A stretch of DNA of 64,000 nt from assembly GCA_963703385.1 (NCBI GenBank), contig OY969816.1, forward strand, positions 1,736,001 through 1,800,000. Direction: 5' to 3'. This DNA is from Rhodoblastus sp963703385. GTDB lineage: Bacteria > Pseudomonadota > Alphaproteobacteria > Rhizobiales > Beijerinckiaceae. Positions 43,303-52,325 of this stretch are shown in pieces. Below the pieces are notes generated by a model. It was not told where the DNA came from, ran no database searches, and was given only the letters and a program-made list of their open reading frames with translations. Each line of letters starts with the position of its first letter. Within the stretch, counting starts at the first letter, position 1. The position numbers and the translations under genes were made by a program.

Positions 43303-43955
43303 CTTTTTCCCGCAGACGCGTCGGCGTGCTGATCTCGGGGCGCGGCTCCAACATGCGTTCGCTGGTCGAGGCGGCGCGCGCGCCGGAATTTCCCGCCGAG
43401 ATCGCGCTGGTGCTGTCCAATGTCGCCGACGCCGCCGGGCTGGATTTCGCGCGTGCGCAGGGAATCGCGACCGCGGTCGTCGATCACAAGGCTTTTGGCG
43501 ACCGCGAAAGTTTTGACCGCGCGATGCATGAGACACTCATTGGCCATGGCGTCGAAATCGTCTGCCTCGCCGGCTTCATGCGCCTGCTGACGCCCTGGTT
43601 CGTCGAGCAGTGGCGCGGCCGCATGCTCAACATCCACCCGGCTTTGCTGCCGTCCTTCCGCGGCCTCCACACCCACGCGCGCGCACTCAAAGAGGGCGTG
43701 AAGATTCACGGGGCGACCGTCCATTTCGTCGTCCCGGAACTGGACGCCGGCCCGATCATCGTTCAGGCCGCCGTGCCGGTGCTGGGCGACGACACGCCCG
43801 AAGCGCTCGGCGCGCGGGTGCTGGCGCAGGAGCACCGCATCTATCCGCTGGCGCTAAAACTCGTCGCCAGCGGCGCCGCGCGGATCGACGGCGCGCGGGT
43901 GCTGATCGAAGGCGAGCCCCCGCCCCCGGACGCCCTGCTCTGGCCGAGTGCTTGA
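43299..43955 (+). CDS. purN: Phosphoribosylglycinamide formyltransferase
   Basis: Third step of purine synthesis. About 218 residues starting with GTG at 43299, which overlaps the purM TGA; GAGGGAAAG lies upstream. Motifs are VGVLISGRGSNMRSLVEA, the catalytic NIHPALLPSFRGLHTH with Asn and His, and GATVHFVVPELDAGPIIVQA containing the catalytic Asp. The coupling with purM is classic. Confidence 0.97.
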   Translation: MTFSRRRVGVLISGRGSNMRSLVEAARAPEFPAEIALVLSNVADAAGLDFARAQGIATAVVDHKAFGDRESFDRAMHETLIGHGVEIVCLAGFMRLLTPWFVEQWRGRMLNIHPALLPSFRGLHTHARALKEGVKIHGATVHFVVPELDAGPIIVQAAVPVLGDDTPEALGARVLAQEHRIYPLALKLVASGAARIDGARVLIEGEPPPPDALLWPSA

Positions 43956-44000
43956 ACTCAGGAGAGGAAAAGCTCATCCTCGCCCCGCAGGGGGACGACC

Positions 44001-44705
44001 ATGATCACGCTACATGTTTTTGGGCCGTCCATGGGCCTGCCCGACGGCAGCCCCTTTGTCATGAAGGCGATGATCCTCCTGCAAATGGCCGGGCTCGATT
44101 ATGCGCCGAAGCGGGACGCCCCGTTCAAGGCGCCCAAGGGCAAATTGCCCTTCATCGACGATGCCGGCGAGACCATCGCCAATTCCACCTTCATCCGCTT
44201 CCACATCGAGAAGAAATACGGCTTCGACTACGATTCCGGCCTGACGCCCGAACAGAAGGCGCAAGCCTGGGCGCTCGAGAAATTTTGCGAGGACCATCTT
44301 TACTGGCTGGTGATGATCGACCGCTGGCTCGACGACGAGAATTTCGCCAGGGGACCGGCCCATTTTTTCGATTCCGCGCCGGCGCCGCTGCGGCCGTTCC
44401 TGCGCAAGATGGTGCGCGGCAAGATCCGCAAGGCGGCCTACGCCCAGGGCATGTGCCGCCATAGCCCGGAGGAACGGCGCGAACTCGCGCGGCGCGGCGT
44501 CGCGGCCTGCGCGGTTTTGCTCGGCGACACGCCTTTTCTGTTCGGCGACGAACCGCGCGGCGCCGACGCCACGCTCGGCGCTTTCGCGATGAGCGGGCTT
44601 TCTCCCCTCTTCAACAGCGCGGCGCGCGACGCGATGGAGGAGGCCCCCAATCTCGTCGCCTATGCGAAGAGGATCGAGGCGCGCTTTTTCTCCGCCAAAA
44701 AATAG
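44001..44705 (+). CDS. Glutathione S-transferase-like protein (metaxin/FAXC type)
   Basis: A 234-residue protein with a thioredoxin-like N-terminal domain (MITLHVFGPSMGLPDGSPFV, KLPFIDDAGETIANSTFI) and an all-helical C-terminal domain (EPRGADATLGAFAMSGLSPL). This matches metaxin/FAXC-like GSTs. The Ser/Tyr of normal GST catalysis is not obvious, so an enzymatic role is unproven. The group II intron on the opposite strand ends 3 bp after its stop codon. Confidence 0.85.
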   Translation: MITLHVFGPSMGLPDGSPFVMKAMILLQMAGLDYAPKRDAPFKAPKGKLPFIDDAGETIANSTFIRFHIEKKYGFDYDSGLTPEQKAQAWALEKFCEDHLYWLVMIDRWLDDENFARGPAHFFDSAPAPLRPFLRKMVRGKIRKAAYAQGMCRHSPEERRELARRGVAACAVLLGDTPFLFGDEPRGADATLGAFAMSGLSPLFNSAARDAMEEAPNLVAYAKRIEARFFSAKK

Positions 44706-44707
44706 GC

Positions 44708-46540
44708 ATAGAGGGCGATCCTGTCGGATCGCACCCCTGCCACACCACCCGGCATGCGGGTCCGCACCGGGCGGTTCGAGGGATTGAGGTTAGGAGAGAC
44801 GGGGCATCCCCAGCTTGTCCAACCATTGCAGAGTCAGCACGGCGTTAAGGAGGAGCCCACTGTTGCGCCACCAGCGGCGGCTGTTTGCCGCGATTGTTCG
44901 CGCCACGTTGGGTTTGGCTCCGAGCGCCAGCAGTTCTCGGTGCATGGTCTTGCCGCGTTTCCACTGCTTAAGCTGGATGGCCCGCAGCCGGTGGCGCATC
45001 CATTGATCCAGTTTTAGCCAGACCTTCGGTGTTTGCGCCAATCGGAAGTAAGCCTTCCATCCCAGGACGTAAGTCCGTAAGCGGTCCACCACATCCTGCA
45101 TGCCGCGCCCGCCTGAGCGGCGGGTGAGTTGCCGGATGCGTTGTTTGAACGTCGCCATCGGCTTGGCGGCGACCCCTCGCTTGACCGCGCCCCCTGGGGC
45201 CGTCCAGAAGCTGTAGCCTAGGAACTTGCGGCCAAACACGCTCGCCACCGCGCTTTTGGCTTCGTTGACCGTGAGACGCAGTGCGCCATACAGCCGTCGA
45301 AGCAGCGCCATCACCCGTTCGCCCGCTTTCCGGCTACGAACATAGACGTTCGCGTCGTCGGCATAGCGCACGAAGTAATGGCCTCGACGCTCCAACTCCT
45401 TGTCCACCTCATCGAGCAGGACATTCGCCAGCAGCGGCGAGAGCGGCCCTCCTTGCGGAGTTCCTTTCGCGCGCTCCAGGATCACGCCATCCGCCATGAT
45501 CCCGCTGTGCAAGTAGACCCGGACCAACCGGATGACACCGGCGTCCACGATCCGCTTTCGCAGGCGGTCGATGAGGATGTCGTGATTGACCCGATCGAAG
45601 AATTTCTCCAGGTCCACATCCACCACGATTCGCCGGCCCGATTGCACGTATGATTGCGCCGCGAGTACGGCGTCATGCGCGCTTCGACCAGGACGGAAAC
45701 CGTAGCTGTGTTTGCTGAAGCTTGGGTCAAGGATGGGTTGCAGGACTTGTAGCAACGCCTGCTGGATCAGCCGATCCGTCACCGTCGGGATGCCAAGCTC
45801 ACGCTCGCCGCCATCAGGTTTCGGGATCGTCACCCGTCGCACCGGCATCGGCCGGTACCTGCCTGACAACAATTGTTCGCGGATCGTGGGCCATGCGGCG
45901 CGCAGATATTCGGCGGTCTGGTCGATATTCAGACCGTCAACACCGGCCGCCCCTTTGTTGGACCGCACCCGTTTCCAAGCCTGTTGCAGGTTCTCCCGCG
46001 TCAGAGCCGCTTGTAGCAGCCCCGACCCTGTGTCGCCCGTCTCATGTCGCGGGCCGAGCACTTCATCGCTGTTCGAGTCGCGCGCGGCTTCACCGCCCGC
46101 TGTCCCGGACCGCCCTGTTTGCACAGGCATCTGATGCAATGTGCTCCGCATCGACACGGCGTCGAACACTTTCCCTCGTTCGGCCCTTCGCCAGCGGTCT
46201 CCCACCAACTACTACGACCTCTGCTGACTTCTCGCTCCGGCTCGACACCGTCGCCCTTTCAGGCGTGAGGCGAGACCTCCCCAGGTAAGAGCGCATTCCT
46301 TCACTGCGCGACCGCCGGATTTACGCCGCTTCCCTTTGATCACGAGAGCTTCGCGGTTTCATGCCCGCTCGCCCTGGTCGGCAGCGCCTTCTATCCGGTT
46401 CTTGTTCATCGGCCCGCAGCTTCGATCCACGCTTCCTCCCCACGGTCGGTCACCCTTCCGCAGTTGCGCTTCACTTCGTTTGCCGTGACCAGCTTACGGT
46501 GGGACTTCCACCCACAAGAATGCGCCCATGCTGGGCGCAC
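44708..46540 (-). mobile_element. Group IIC intron
   Basis: An 1833-bp intron. The 5' end on the minus strand reads GTGCGCCCAGCATGGGCGC, the usual start of this class. The 3' end shows a domain V-like hairpin at about 44730-44770 (GAACCGCCCGGTGCGG) and a domain VI-like hairpin before the end at 44708. Domains I-IV occupy 46152-46540 and hold no gene. It is inserted a few bases downstream of the terminator stem and T tract of an RlpA-like gene, the preferred target of class C introns. Confidence 0.9.
44790..46151 (-). CDS. ltrA: Group II intron reverse transcriptase/maturase
   Basis: About 453 residues from the ATG at 46151; a TTG at 46208 would add 19. Reverse transcriptase motifs are present: PKPDGGERELGIPTVTDRL, HSYGFRPGRSAHDAVL, VVDVDLEKFFDRVNHDILI, AKGTPQGGPLSPLLANVLLD and the catalytic FVRYADDANVYV. 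The maturase X domain follows (WKAYFRLAQTPKVWLKLDQW). No HNH endonuclease is attached, as usual for class C. All catalytic residues are intact. Confidence 0.95.
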   Translation of the reverse strand: MRSTLHQMPVQTGRSGTAGGEAARDSNSDEVLGPRHETGDTGSGLLQAALTRENLQQAWKRVRSNKGAAGVDGLNIDQTAEYLRAAWPTIREQLLSGRYRPMPVRRVTIPKPDGGERELGIPTVTDRLIQQALLQVLQPILDPSFSKHSYGFRPGRSAHDAVLAAQSYVQSGRRIVVDVDLEKFFDRVNHDILIDRLRKRIVDAGVIRLVRVYLHSGIMADGVILERAKGTPQGGPLSPLLANVLLDEVDKELERRGHYFVRYADDANVYVRSRKAGERVMALLRRLYGALRLTVNEAKSAVASVFGRKFLGYSFWTAPGGAVKRGVAAKPMATFKQRIRQLTRRSGGRGMQDVVDRLRTYVLGWKAYFRLAQTPKVWLKLDQWMRHRLRAIQLKQWKRGKTMHRELLALGAKPNVARTIAANSRRWWRNSGLLLNAVLTLQWLDKLGMPRLS

Positions 46541-46543
46541 ATG

Positions 46544-46571
46544 AAAAAGGGCCGCCCTCGGCGGGCGGCCC
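46544..46571 (-). terminator. Rho-independent terminator of the RlpA-like gene, intron target
   Basis: On the minus strand GGGCCGCCC, a 5-nt loop and GGGCGGCCC are followed by TTTTT. The intron begins four bases after the T tract. Confidence 0.92.
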
Positions 46572-46595
46572 TCCGGACGTCCGTTCCGGAAAAGA

Positions 46596-46934
46596 TCAGA
46601 GCGTCGAAACGCGGACGTGGGCGACGCCGGCATGGCGCATGCCCAGCACGTTGGCCGCGCCCGTGGAGACGTCGATGATCCGGCCGTGCACGAAGGGGCC
46701 GCGATCGTTGATCGTCACGACCGCCGAGCGGCCGTTGGAAAGGTTGGTGACGCGCACTTTCGTGCCGAAGGGCAGCGACCGATGCGCCGCCGTCAGGGAG
46801 CCGACATGACCGCCGCTGGCGGTGCGCCCGCTGCCTGAATAGTAGGACGCCCTGCCGGACCAGCTCTGCGCCTGCACAGGCAAGGAAAGGAATGACATAC
46901 CGATACACGCACCTACAATAGCTAACTTACGCAA
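46596..46934 (-). CDS. Small RlpA-like double-psi beta-barrel protein
   Basis: A 112-residue secreted protein from a TTG start at 46934, which follows GGAGG. A signal peptide (FLSLPVQAQ) precedes a DPBB domain with GRASYYSGSGRTASGG, LTAAHRSLPFGTKVRVTN and VTINDRGPFVHGRIIDVS, which is the RlpA signature including the catalytic aspartate region. It lacks the SPOR domain of full RlpA. RlpA-type proteins cleave naked peptidoglycan glycans. Confidence 0.9.
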   Translation of the reverse strand: MRKLAIVGACIGMSFLSLPVQAQSWSGRASYYSGSGRTASGGHVGSLTAAHRSLPFGTKVRVTNLSNGRSAVVTINDRGPFVHGRIIDVSTGAANVLGMRHAGVAHVRVSTL

Positions 46935-47231
46935 TGCATACGCCTCCGTATTGTTGACGATGGCGTAGCCTTCACCTCAAACTCAGGCATAAAAATGACG
47001 TAAACAACTGTCAACTATTAACAGGTTATCGTGCTATACGATAGCATCTAGATTACTTTACGCATATATACGACAACTGTATTTAGGTATCCATGGCCAA
47101 ATAAACACTTATTAGCCTGAAAAAGTCATGAATTGCTATACTCTAGAAATGATAAGTTGGTTTTTCTGTCCTAATAATCATATATTTTTTCGTTCTAAAG
47201 TTCACAGAAATGTGATCGGCGCGCAAACAAA
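46935..47231. other. AT-rich intergenic segment
   Basis: About 300 bp between the RlpA-like gene and the ndk terminator are strikingly AT-rich in a GC-rich genome. It holds the inverted repeat TATCGT / ACGATA at 47027-47043 and several TATA-like hexamers, and no open frame. It presumably contains the RlpA-like promoter; an sRNA cannot be excluded. Confidence 0.6.
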
Positions 47232-47254
47232 ACGCCGGGCTTGCGGCCCGGCGT
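47232..47254 (-). terminator. Terminator of ndk
   Basis: On the minus strand ACGCCGGGC and GCCCGGCGT arms with a 5-nt loop are followed by TTTGTTT. It lies 27 bp after the ndk stop. Confidence 0.85.
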
Positions 47255-47280
47255 CATGAAACCAAATCTTGGCGGTCGGT

Positions 47281-47703
<423 letters not shown>

Positions 47704-47787
47704 GGGCAGGAATTCCGTTGAAAGAGAAGGCGCCGCGCTTATAGACGCGGCGCCTCGGCAGGGCAAGCTTGCCTTGGGCTTTGCCGA

Positions 47788-48486
47788 TCAGGGCTCGATG
47801 ATCTTGGCGCGGAACAGCGCGCCCGCCGCGACCGCGCCGGCGATCGGCGCGACGATGAACAGCCAGAGCTGCGCCAGCGCCTTGCCGCCGACGAACAGAG
47901 CCGGGCCGAGCGAACGGGCCGGATTGACCGAGGTGCCGGTGACCCGGATCAGGTTGATGTGAACGACAAGCAAGGCCACGCCGATGGCCACGCCCGCAAC
48001 CGGGGTGATGCCCTTCTCGGAGGTCGCGCCGAGAATGACCACCAGGAAGAAGAACGTGCCGACGAATTCGGCGATGAAGGCGGAGGCCGTCGAATAGTCC
48101 GACCAGCCGTTCTGGCCGAGGCCGTCCTTGGCGAGGTCCCAGCCGCCGTTATGACCGGCCAAAATCGCATAAAGCACGCTCGCGCCAATGATCGCGCCGA
48201 TGCATTGGGAAACGATATAGCCGATCAGATCGCCGGTGGAGAGCCGGCCCGCCGCCCAGGCGCCCGACGAAACCGCCGGATTGACGTGGCAGCCCGACAC
48301 CGGGCCGATGCCATAGCAGAGGGCCGCGAGCGTCAGACCGAAGGCGAGGGCGATGGCCAGCACGCCGAGCGGCGCGAAGGCCTGACCCGAACCGAGCACC
48401 GAGCCCAATCCGCCCATGGTGACCGAGCCGCAGCCGAAAAACACCAGAGCCGCGGTCCCTATGACTTCTGCAATATATTTTTTCAT
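47788..48486 (-). CDS. aqpZ: Aquaporin Z
   Basis: A 232-residue water channel with six membrane helices and two NPA boxes (GCHVNPAVSSGAW and TSVNPARSLGPALF). The selectivity-filter region resembles AqpZ. The ATG at 48486 (MKKYIAEVIGTAALVFFGCG) is the family start; upstream Met codons are unlikely. Confidence 0.95.
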   Translation of the reverse strand: MKKYIAEVIGTAALVFFGCGSVTMGGLGSVLGSGQAFAPLGVLAIALAFGLTLAALCYGIGPVSGCHVNPAVSSGAWAAGRLSTGDLIGYIVSQCIGAIIGASVLYAILAGHNGGWDLAKDGLGQNGWSDYSTASAFIAEFVGTFFFLVVILGATSEKGITPVAGVAIGVALLVVHINLIRVTGTSVNPARSLGPALFVGGKALAQLWLFIVAPIAGAVAAGALFRAKIIEP

Positions 48487-48608
48487 ATTCGTCTCCCCCC
48501 TTGAAGCCGTCATGGCCAAGCAATGTTAAACGCCGCATGCCGCGCGCCTAGTGACTTTCCGCATAGAACGCCCCGGCGAAGCTTGCGTTCCATGTCAGCT
48601 TGCCGTCT

Positions 48609-49739
48609 TCACACATGACTTTGATGACGGCCCGAGGCCAGCCGCCGCTCCACGCCGCGCGCATAGGCCGACATGGACAGGCAGAAGGCGAGATAGAACA
48701 GGCCGGCGAAGACATAGGCCGTGACGGCTATTTTCGGGCCGGCCCAGCGCGGATCGAGCCGCGCGACATCCACGCTATGCAGAAAATCGAATATGCCGAC
48801 GATCGCCACCAAAGTCGTGTCCTTGAACAGAGCCACGAAATTGTTGACGATCGCCGGGATCACCGCGGCAAAAGCCTGCGGCAGGACGACGAAGCGCAAA
48901 GTCGCGATCCGGCCAAGCCCCAAAACCTGCGCCGCCTCGCCTTGCCCCGCCGGCACGGCGTTGAGCCCGCCGCGCACCACTTCCGCCATATAGGCCGAGG
49001 CGAACAGCGCGACGCCGAAAATGGGCCGCAGCAGCCGGTCAGGCGCCCAGTCGGGCGGCAGGAACAGAGGCAGCATGGCGTTGGCCATGAACAGCACCGC
49101 GATCAGCGGCGCGCCGCGCGCGAATTCGATCAGCCCCGCGCACAGAAGCCGCAGCGCCGGCAGGTCCGAGCGCCGCCCCAGCGCCAGCAGCGCGCCGCCG
49201 GGAAGCGCGACGACAATGCCGGTCAGCGCCACCAGCAAAGTCACCATGGCGCCGCCCCACAGATTGGTCCCCACCTTGGGCAGGCCCAGGCTTGGCGCGC
49301 CGTTGAGCAGCGCGAAACCGACCAAAGGCAGGACGACGAAAAAGCCGAGCGCGGCAAGGCTTTTGCCCCGCGCGTCCGGCCACAGCGCCCAAAAAATCAG
49401 CGCGGCGGCGAGGCCAAAGGCGAGATCGACGCGCCAGCGCTGGTCGGGCGGATAGGAGCCATAGAGGAAAAACGGCGTCTTGGCGGCGATGAAGGCCCAG
49501 CAGGCCCCCGCCCCCGGCGCGCGGCACAAAGCGCCGTCGGGCGCCCGCCACACCGCGTCCTCGATCAGGAAACGCCACAGCGGCGGCAGCGCGAGGGCCA
49601 GAAGGGCCACGACGGCGAAAGTGATCCCGGCGGAGGTCCAATCGGCGAAAAAATTTTCGCGCAGAACGGCAAGGAACGGGCGCGAAAATTTCGGCGGCGG
49701 GCGTTGCGGGATCGGCGCGGCGCGCCAAGAATCCGTCAT
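48609..49739 (-). CDS. aapM: Polar amino acid ABC transporter permease AapM
   Basis: A 376-residue inner membrane permease of the HisM/GlnP type. A variable N-terminal half precedes the permease core with the EAA loop GQGEAAQVLGLGRIATLRFV, and it ends with several helices. Its ATG overlaps the aapQ stop (ATGA). The length and the long N-terminal extension match AapM. The usual ATPase gene (aapP) does not follow; the next gene is a water channel 122 bp away. Confidence 0.9.
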   Translation of the reverse strand: MTDSWRAAPIPQRPPPKFSRPFLAVLRENFFADWTSAGITFAVVALLALALPPLWRFLIEDAVWRAPDGALCRAPGAGACWAFIAAKTPFFLYGSYPPDQRWRVDLAFGLAAALIFWALWPDARGKSLAALGFFVVLPLVGFALLNGAPSLGLPKVGTNLWGGAMVTLLVALTGIVVALPGGALLALGRRSDLPALRLLCAGLIEFARGAPLIAVLFMANAMLPLFLPPDWAPDRLLRPIFGVALFASAYMAEVVRGGLNAVPAGQGEAAQVLGLGRIATLRFVVLPQAFAAVIPAIVNNFVALFKDTTLVAIVGIFDFLHSVDVARLDPRWAGPKIAVTAYVFAGLFYLAFCLSMSAYARGVERRLASGRHQSHV

Positions 49740-50719
49740 GTCCGCCCTCCCCAGCGCAGGCGGCGCTGGTAGAGCCGCACCAGGGCGAGCGTCGCCAGGG
49801 AGAGAGCGAGATAGAGCGCCATCACCAGCGCCATGACCTGCAAGGCGGCGCCGGTCTGGTTGAGGATCGTGCCCGAGACCTGCATCAGATCGGCGAAGCC
49901 CACAAAAGCGGCGAGCGACGAATTCTTGGTCATCGCCAGATATTGGCTGATCAGCGGCGGCAGGATCACCCGCATCGCCTGCGGCCGGATCACCAGGCGC
50001 CGCGCCTGCGCCGCGCTCAGGCCCAAAACCGCCGCCGCCTCTGCCTGGCCGCGCGCCACGCTTTGCACCCCGGCGCGCACGATCTCGGCGATATAGGCGC
50101 CGGTATAGACCGACAGAGCGAGGATGAGCGCGCAAGCCTCCGGCGACAAGCGCCAGCCGCCGACGACATTGAAGCGGTTGAGCGCCGGATCGAACAAGGG
50201 CCAGTCGATCGCCGGCCAAAAATGAGGATAAGAGAGCGCGGGCGCAAACAAACCGCGATCGTTCAGGATAAAGCCGGCGAAATGATAAGACTGCGCCGGC
50301 CCCGGCAGCGGCGCGAGCAAAGCGGCGTAGCAGAACAGGATTTGCAGCAGCAATGGCAGGTTGCGCACGATCCCGACATAGGCCGCCGCCAGCCGCGACA
50401 GCGCGAGATTGCGCGACAGTTGCGCGAAGCCCGCGGCAAAACCGATCGTTGTGGCGAAAATCCCCGCCAGGACCGAAACCAGCAAGGTGTTGAGCAAGCC
50501 GACCAGCAAAGCGCGGCCATAGGTCGACAGCGGCGAAAAGGAAATCAGGCTCTGGTTGATGCTGAAGCCGGCGACATCGCGCAGAAAGGCGAAGGAGGTC
50601 GGGATACCAAGCGCGCGAAGATTGTCGCGGGCGTTGAGGAAGGCAAAAGCGAACAGCGCGCAAAACGCGAGCAGCAGCCCGGCCTGGATCGCGAGGCGTC
50701 GCACCGCCGGCGTCCTCAT
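49736..50719 (-). CDS. aapQ: Polar amino acid ABC transporter permease AapQ
   Basis: A 327-residue permease. The large extra segment between the first helix and the core (GFSINQSLISFSPLSTYGRA) is typical of AapQ. The EAA loop is ARGQAEAAAVLGLSAAQARR. The start overlaps the stop of the binding-protein gene by 4 bp (ATGA). The final residues overlap the aapM ATG. Confidence 0.92.
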   Translation of the reverse strand: MRTPAVRRLAIQAGLLLAFCALFAFAFLNARDNLRALGIPTSFAFLRDVAGFSINQSLISFSPLSTYGRALLVGLLNTLLVSVLAGIFATTIGFAAGFAQLSRNLALSRLAAAYVGIVRNLPLLLQILFCYAALLAPLPGPAQSYHFAGFILNDRGLFAPALSYPHFWPAIDWPLFDPALNRFNVVGGWRLSPEACALILALSVYTGAYIAEIVRAGVQSVARGQAEAAAVLGLSAAQARRLVIRPQAMRVILPPLISQYLAMTKNSSLAAFVGFADLMQVSGTILNQTGAALQVMALVMALYLALSLATLALVRLYQRRLRWGGRT

Positions 50720-51748
50720 CGCACCGGCGGGGCATAGAGCAGCCCGCCGTCCCGCCACAAAGCATTGAGGCCGCGCGGGATTTTCAGGGCCGACTCATGT
50801 CCGAGATTGCGCTCGAAAATTTCGCCGTAATTGCCGACGGCTTCCAGGATCCGCGCCGCCCAGTCGGGCGTCAGGCCGAGCCCCGCGCCATAATCGCCCT
50901 CCTGCCCAAGCAGGCGGCGAATTTCGGGATTCCGGGACTTTTTCATCGCCTCGACATTTTGCGAGGTCACGCCCAGCTCCTCGGCGTCGACAAGCGCGAA
51001 TTGCGTCCATTTCACCAGATTGAACCAGCGGTCGTCGCCCTGGCGCACCGCCGGGGAAAAAGGTTCTTTGGAAATGGTTTCCTTGAGCACGACATGGTCG
51101 TCCGGATGGGTCAGTTTCAGGCGTTCGGCGTAAAGCCCGGAGGCGTCGGTGGAAAAAGCGTCGCAGCGCCCCGAGTTCATAGGCCTTGATCGCCTCGTCG
51201 GCGGTGGCGAAAACCACCGGCTCCATTTTCAGCCCATGCGAGCGGAAGAAATCGGCGAGATTGAGTTCATTGGTGGTGCCCTGCTGGACGCAGACCGAGG
51301 CGCCATCGAGTTTCAGGGCGGAAGCAATCGCCAGATTTTTGGGGACCAGAAAACCCTGGCCGTCGTAAAAATTGATCGCCGTGAACAAAAGCCCCTGCCC
51401 GACTTCGCGCAACTCGGTCCAGGTGGTGTTGTGCGACAGAAGATCGACCTCGCCCGACTGCAAGGCGGTGAAGCGGTCTTTTGAAGACAGCGGGATATAT
51501 TTCACCTTGGCGGGATCGCCAAAAATCGCCGCCGCCACCGCGCGGCAGGTGTCGATGTCGAAACCGCGCCACACGCCGCGATCGTCGGGCAGGCCAAAAC
51601 CCGCAAGCCCGATATTGACCCCGCAGACCACGAAACCGCGGGCGCGCGCCGCATCGAGCGTATCGGCGCGCGCCGCCCGCCCGGCGACAAGGCCGACGAT
51701 CAGGACCATCGCGGCGGCGATCCGGGTCGGCAAGATTGATCTGCGCAT
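50716..51748 (-). pseudogene. aapJ: Amino acid ABC transporter binding protein AapJ, frameshifted
   Basis: A periplasmic solute-binding protein of family 3. Signal peptide from about residue 1 to 28 (MRRSILPTRIAAAMVLIVGL). Frame 1 reads to AIKAYE at about 51177; the second frame then reads SGRCDAFSTDASGLYAERLK to the end (LNALWRDGGLLYAPPVR). A single extra C near 51175 explains the shift, since its removal gives AYESGRCDAF, matching AapJ. All other parts are intact. It starts the aapJ-aapQ-aapM string. Confidence 0.88.
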
Positions 51749-52325
51749 AGGCGGCGATTCCATTCCCGCCAAGCGTATGAGCTGATCGGATCATTTGCAA
51801 AACAGACGCGCCGGCGCACTCCGAGGGGGACAGCGCTTGTTGCGAGCGCAAAAATTGCGTTCTTGTTTTGTTTCATGTGGAACATCAGCGCCAATTCATC
51901 GCCTCAAACGGATGGCGAAAGCTCCGCTATAGGATGATCTAATTTATTGTTTCTTATGCTACTTTTCGCAGGGATGACGCTCGAAGGACCGGCGCGCCGC
52001 AAAATTTTCGGAAGCGCGATTCCTGCACAACCGTTCGGTTGTATGATCAAAAAGTGGCGACTTTTGTCAGGAAAATCGCGGAAATTTGCAAAAAAACGCG
52101 CGTTTTTGCACAGTTTTGCACACCGCTTTGCAACCTGCCATTGAATTTTTGCGCGGATTCAGTCCTGTTCGAACTCACGACGCCGACAAATGGCGCCGGT
52201 CGAGTCCATACGCGAAAGCGGCGCCGATTTTCGAATCTACCGCAACCTGAAAATTCCGAGAACGTCGCCGCGTCTTCCGCCCTGTCCATTGGAGGCGAAT
52301 CCCTCTAATCCTGTTTTCCGCGACG
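51749..52325. other. 577-bp intergenic region with palindromes and a parS-like site
   Basis: No gene is visible. A 16-bp match to the ParB site (TGTTTCATGTGGAACA, two mismatches to the TGTTTCACGTGAAACA consensus) lies at 51869-51884. Further on, a GCAAAAA / TTTTTGC inverted repeat spans 52088-52109. The region precedes the restriction-modification gene and probably contains its promoter. Confidence 0.4.

Noticed and set aside
49740..50765. N-terminal extension of AapM to 718 residues
   Set aside because: The extra part is an out-of-frame reading of aapQ. The ATG at 49739 overlaps the aapQ stop in the usual coupled manner.
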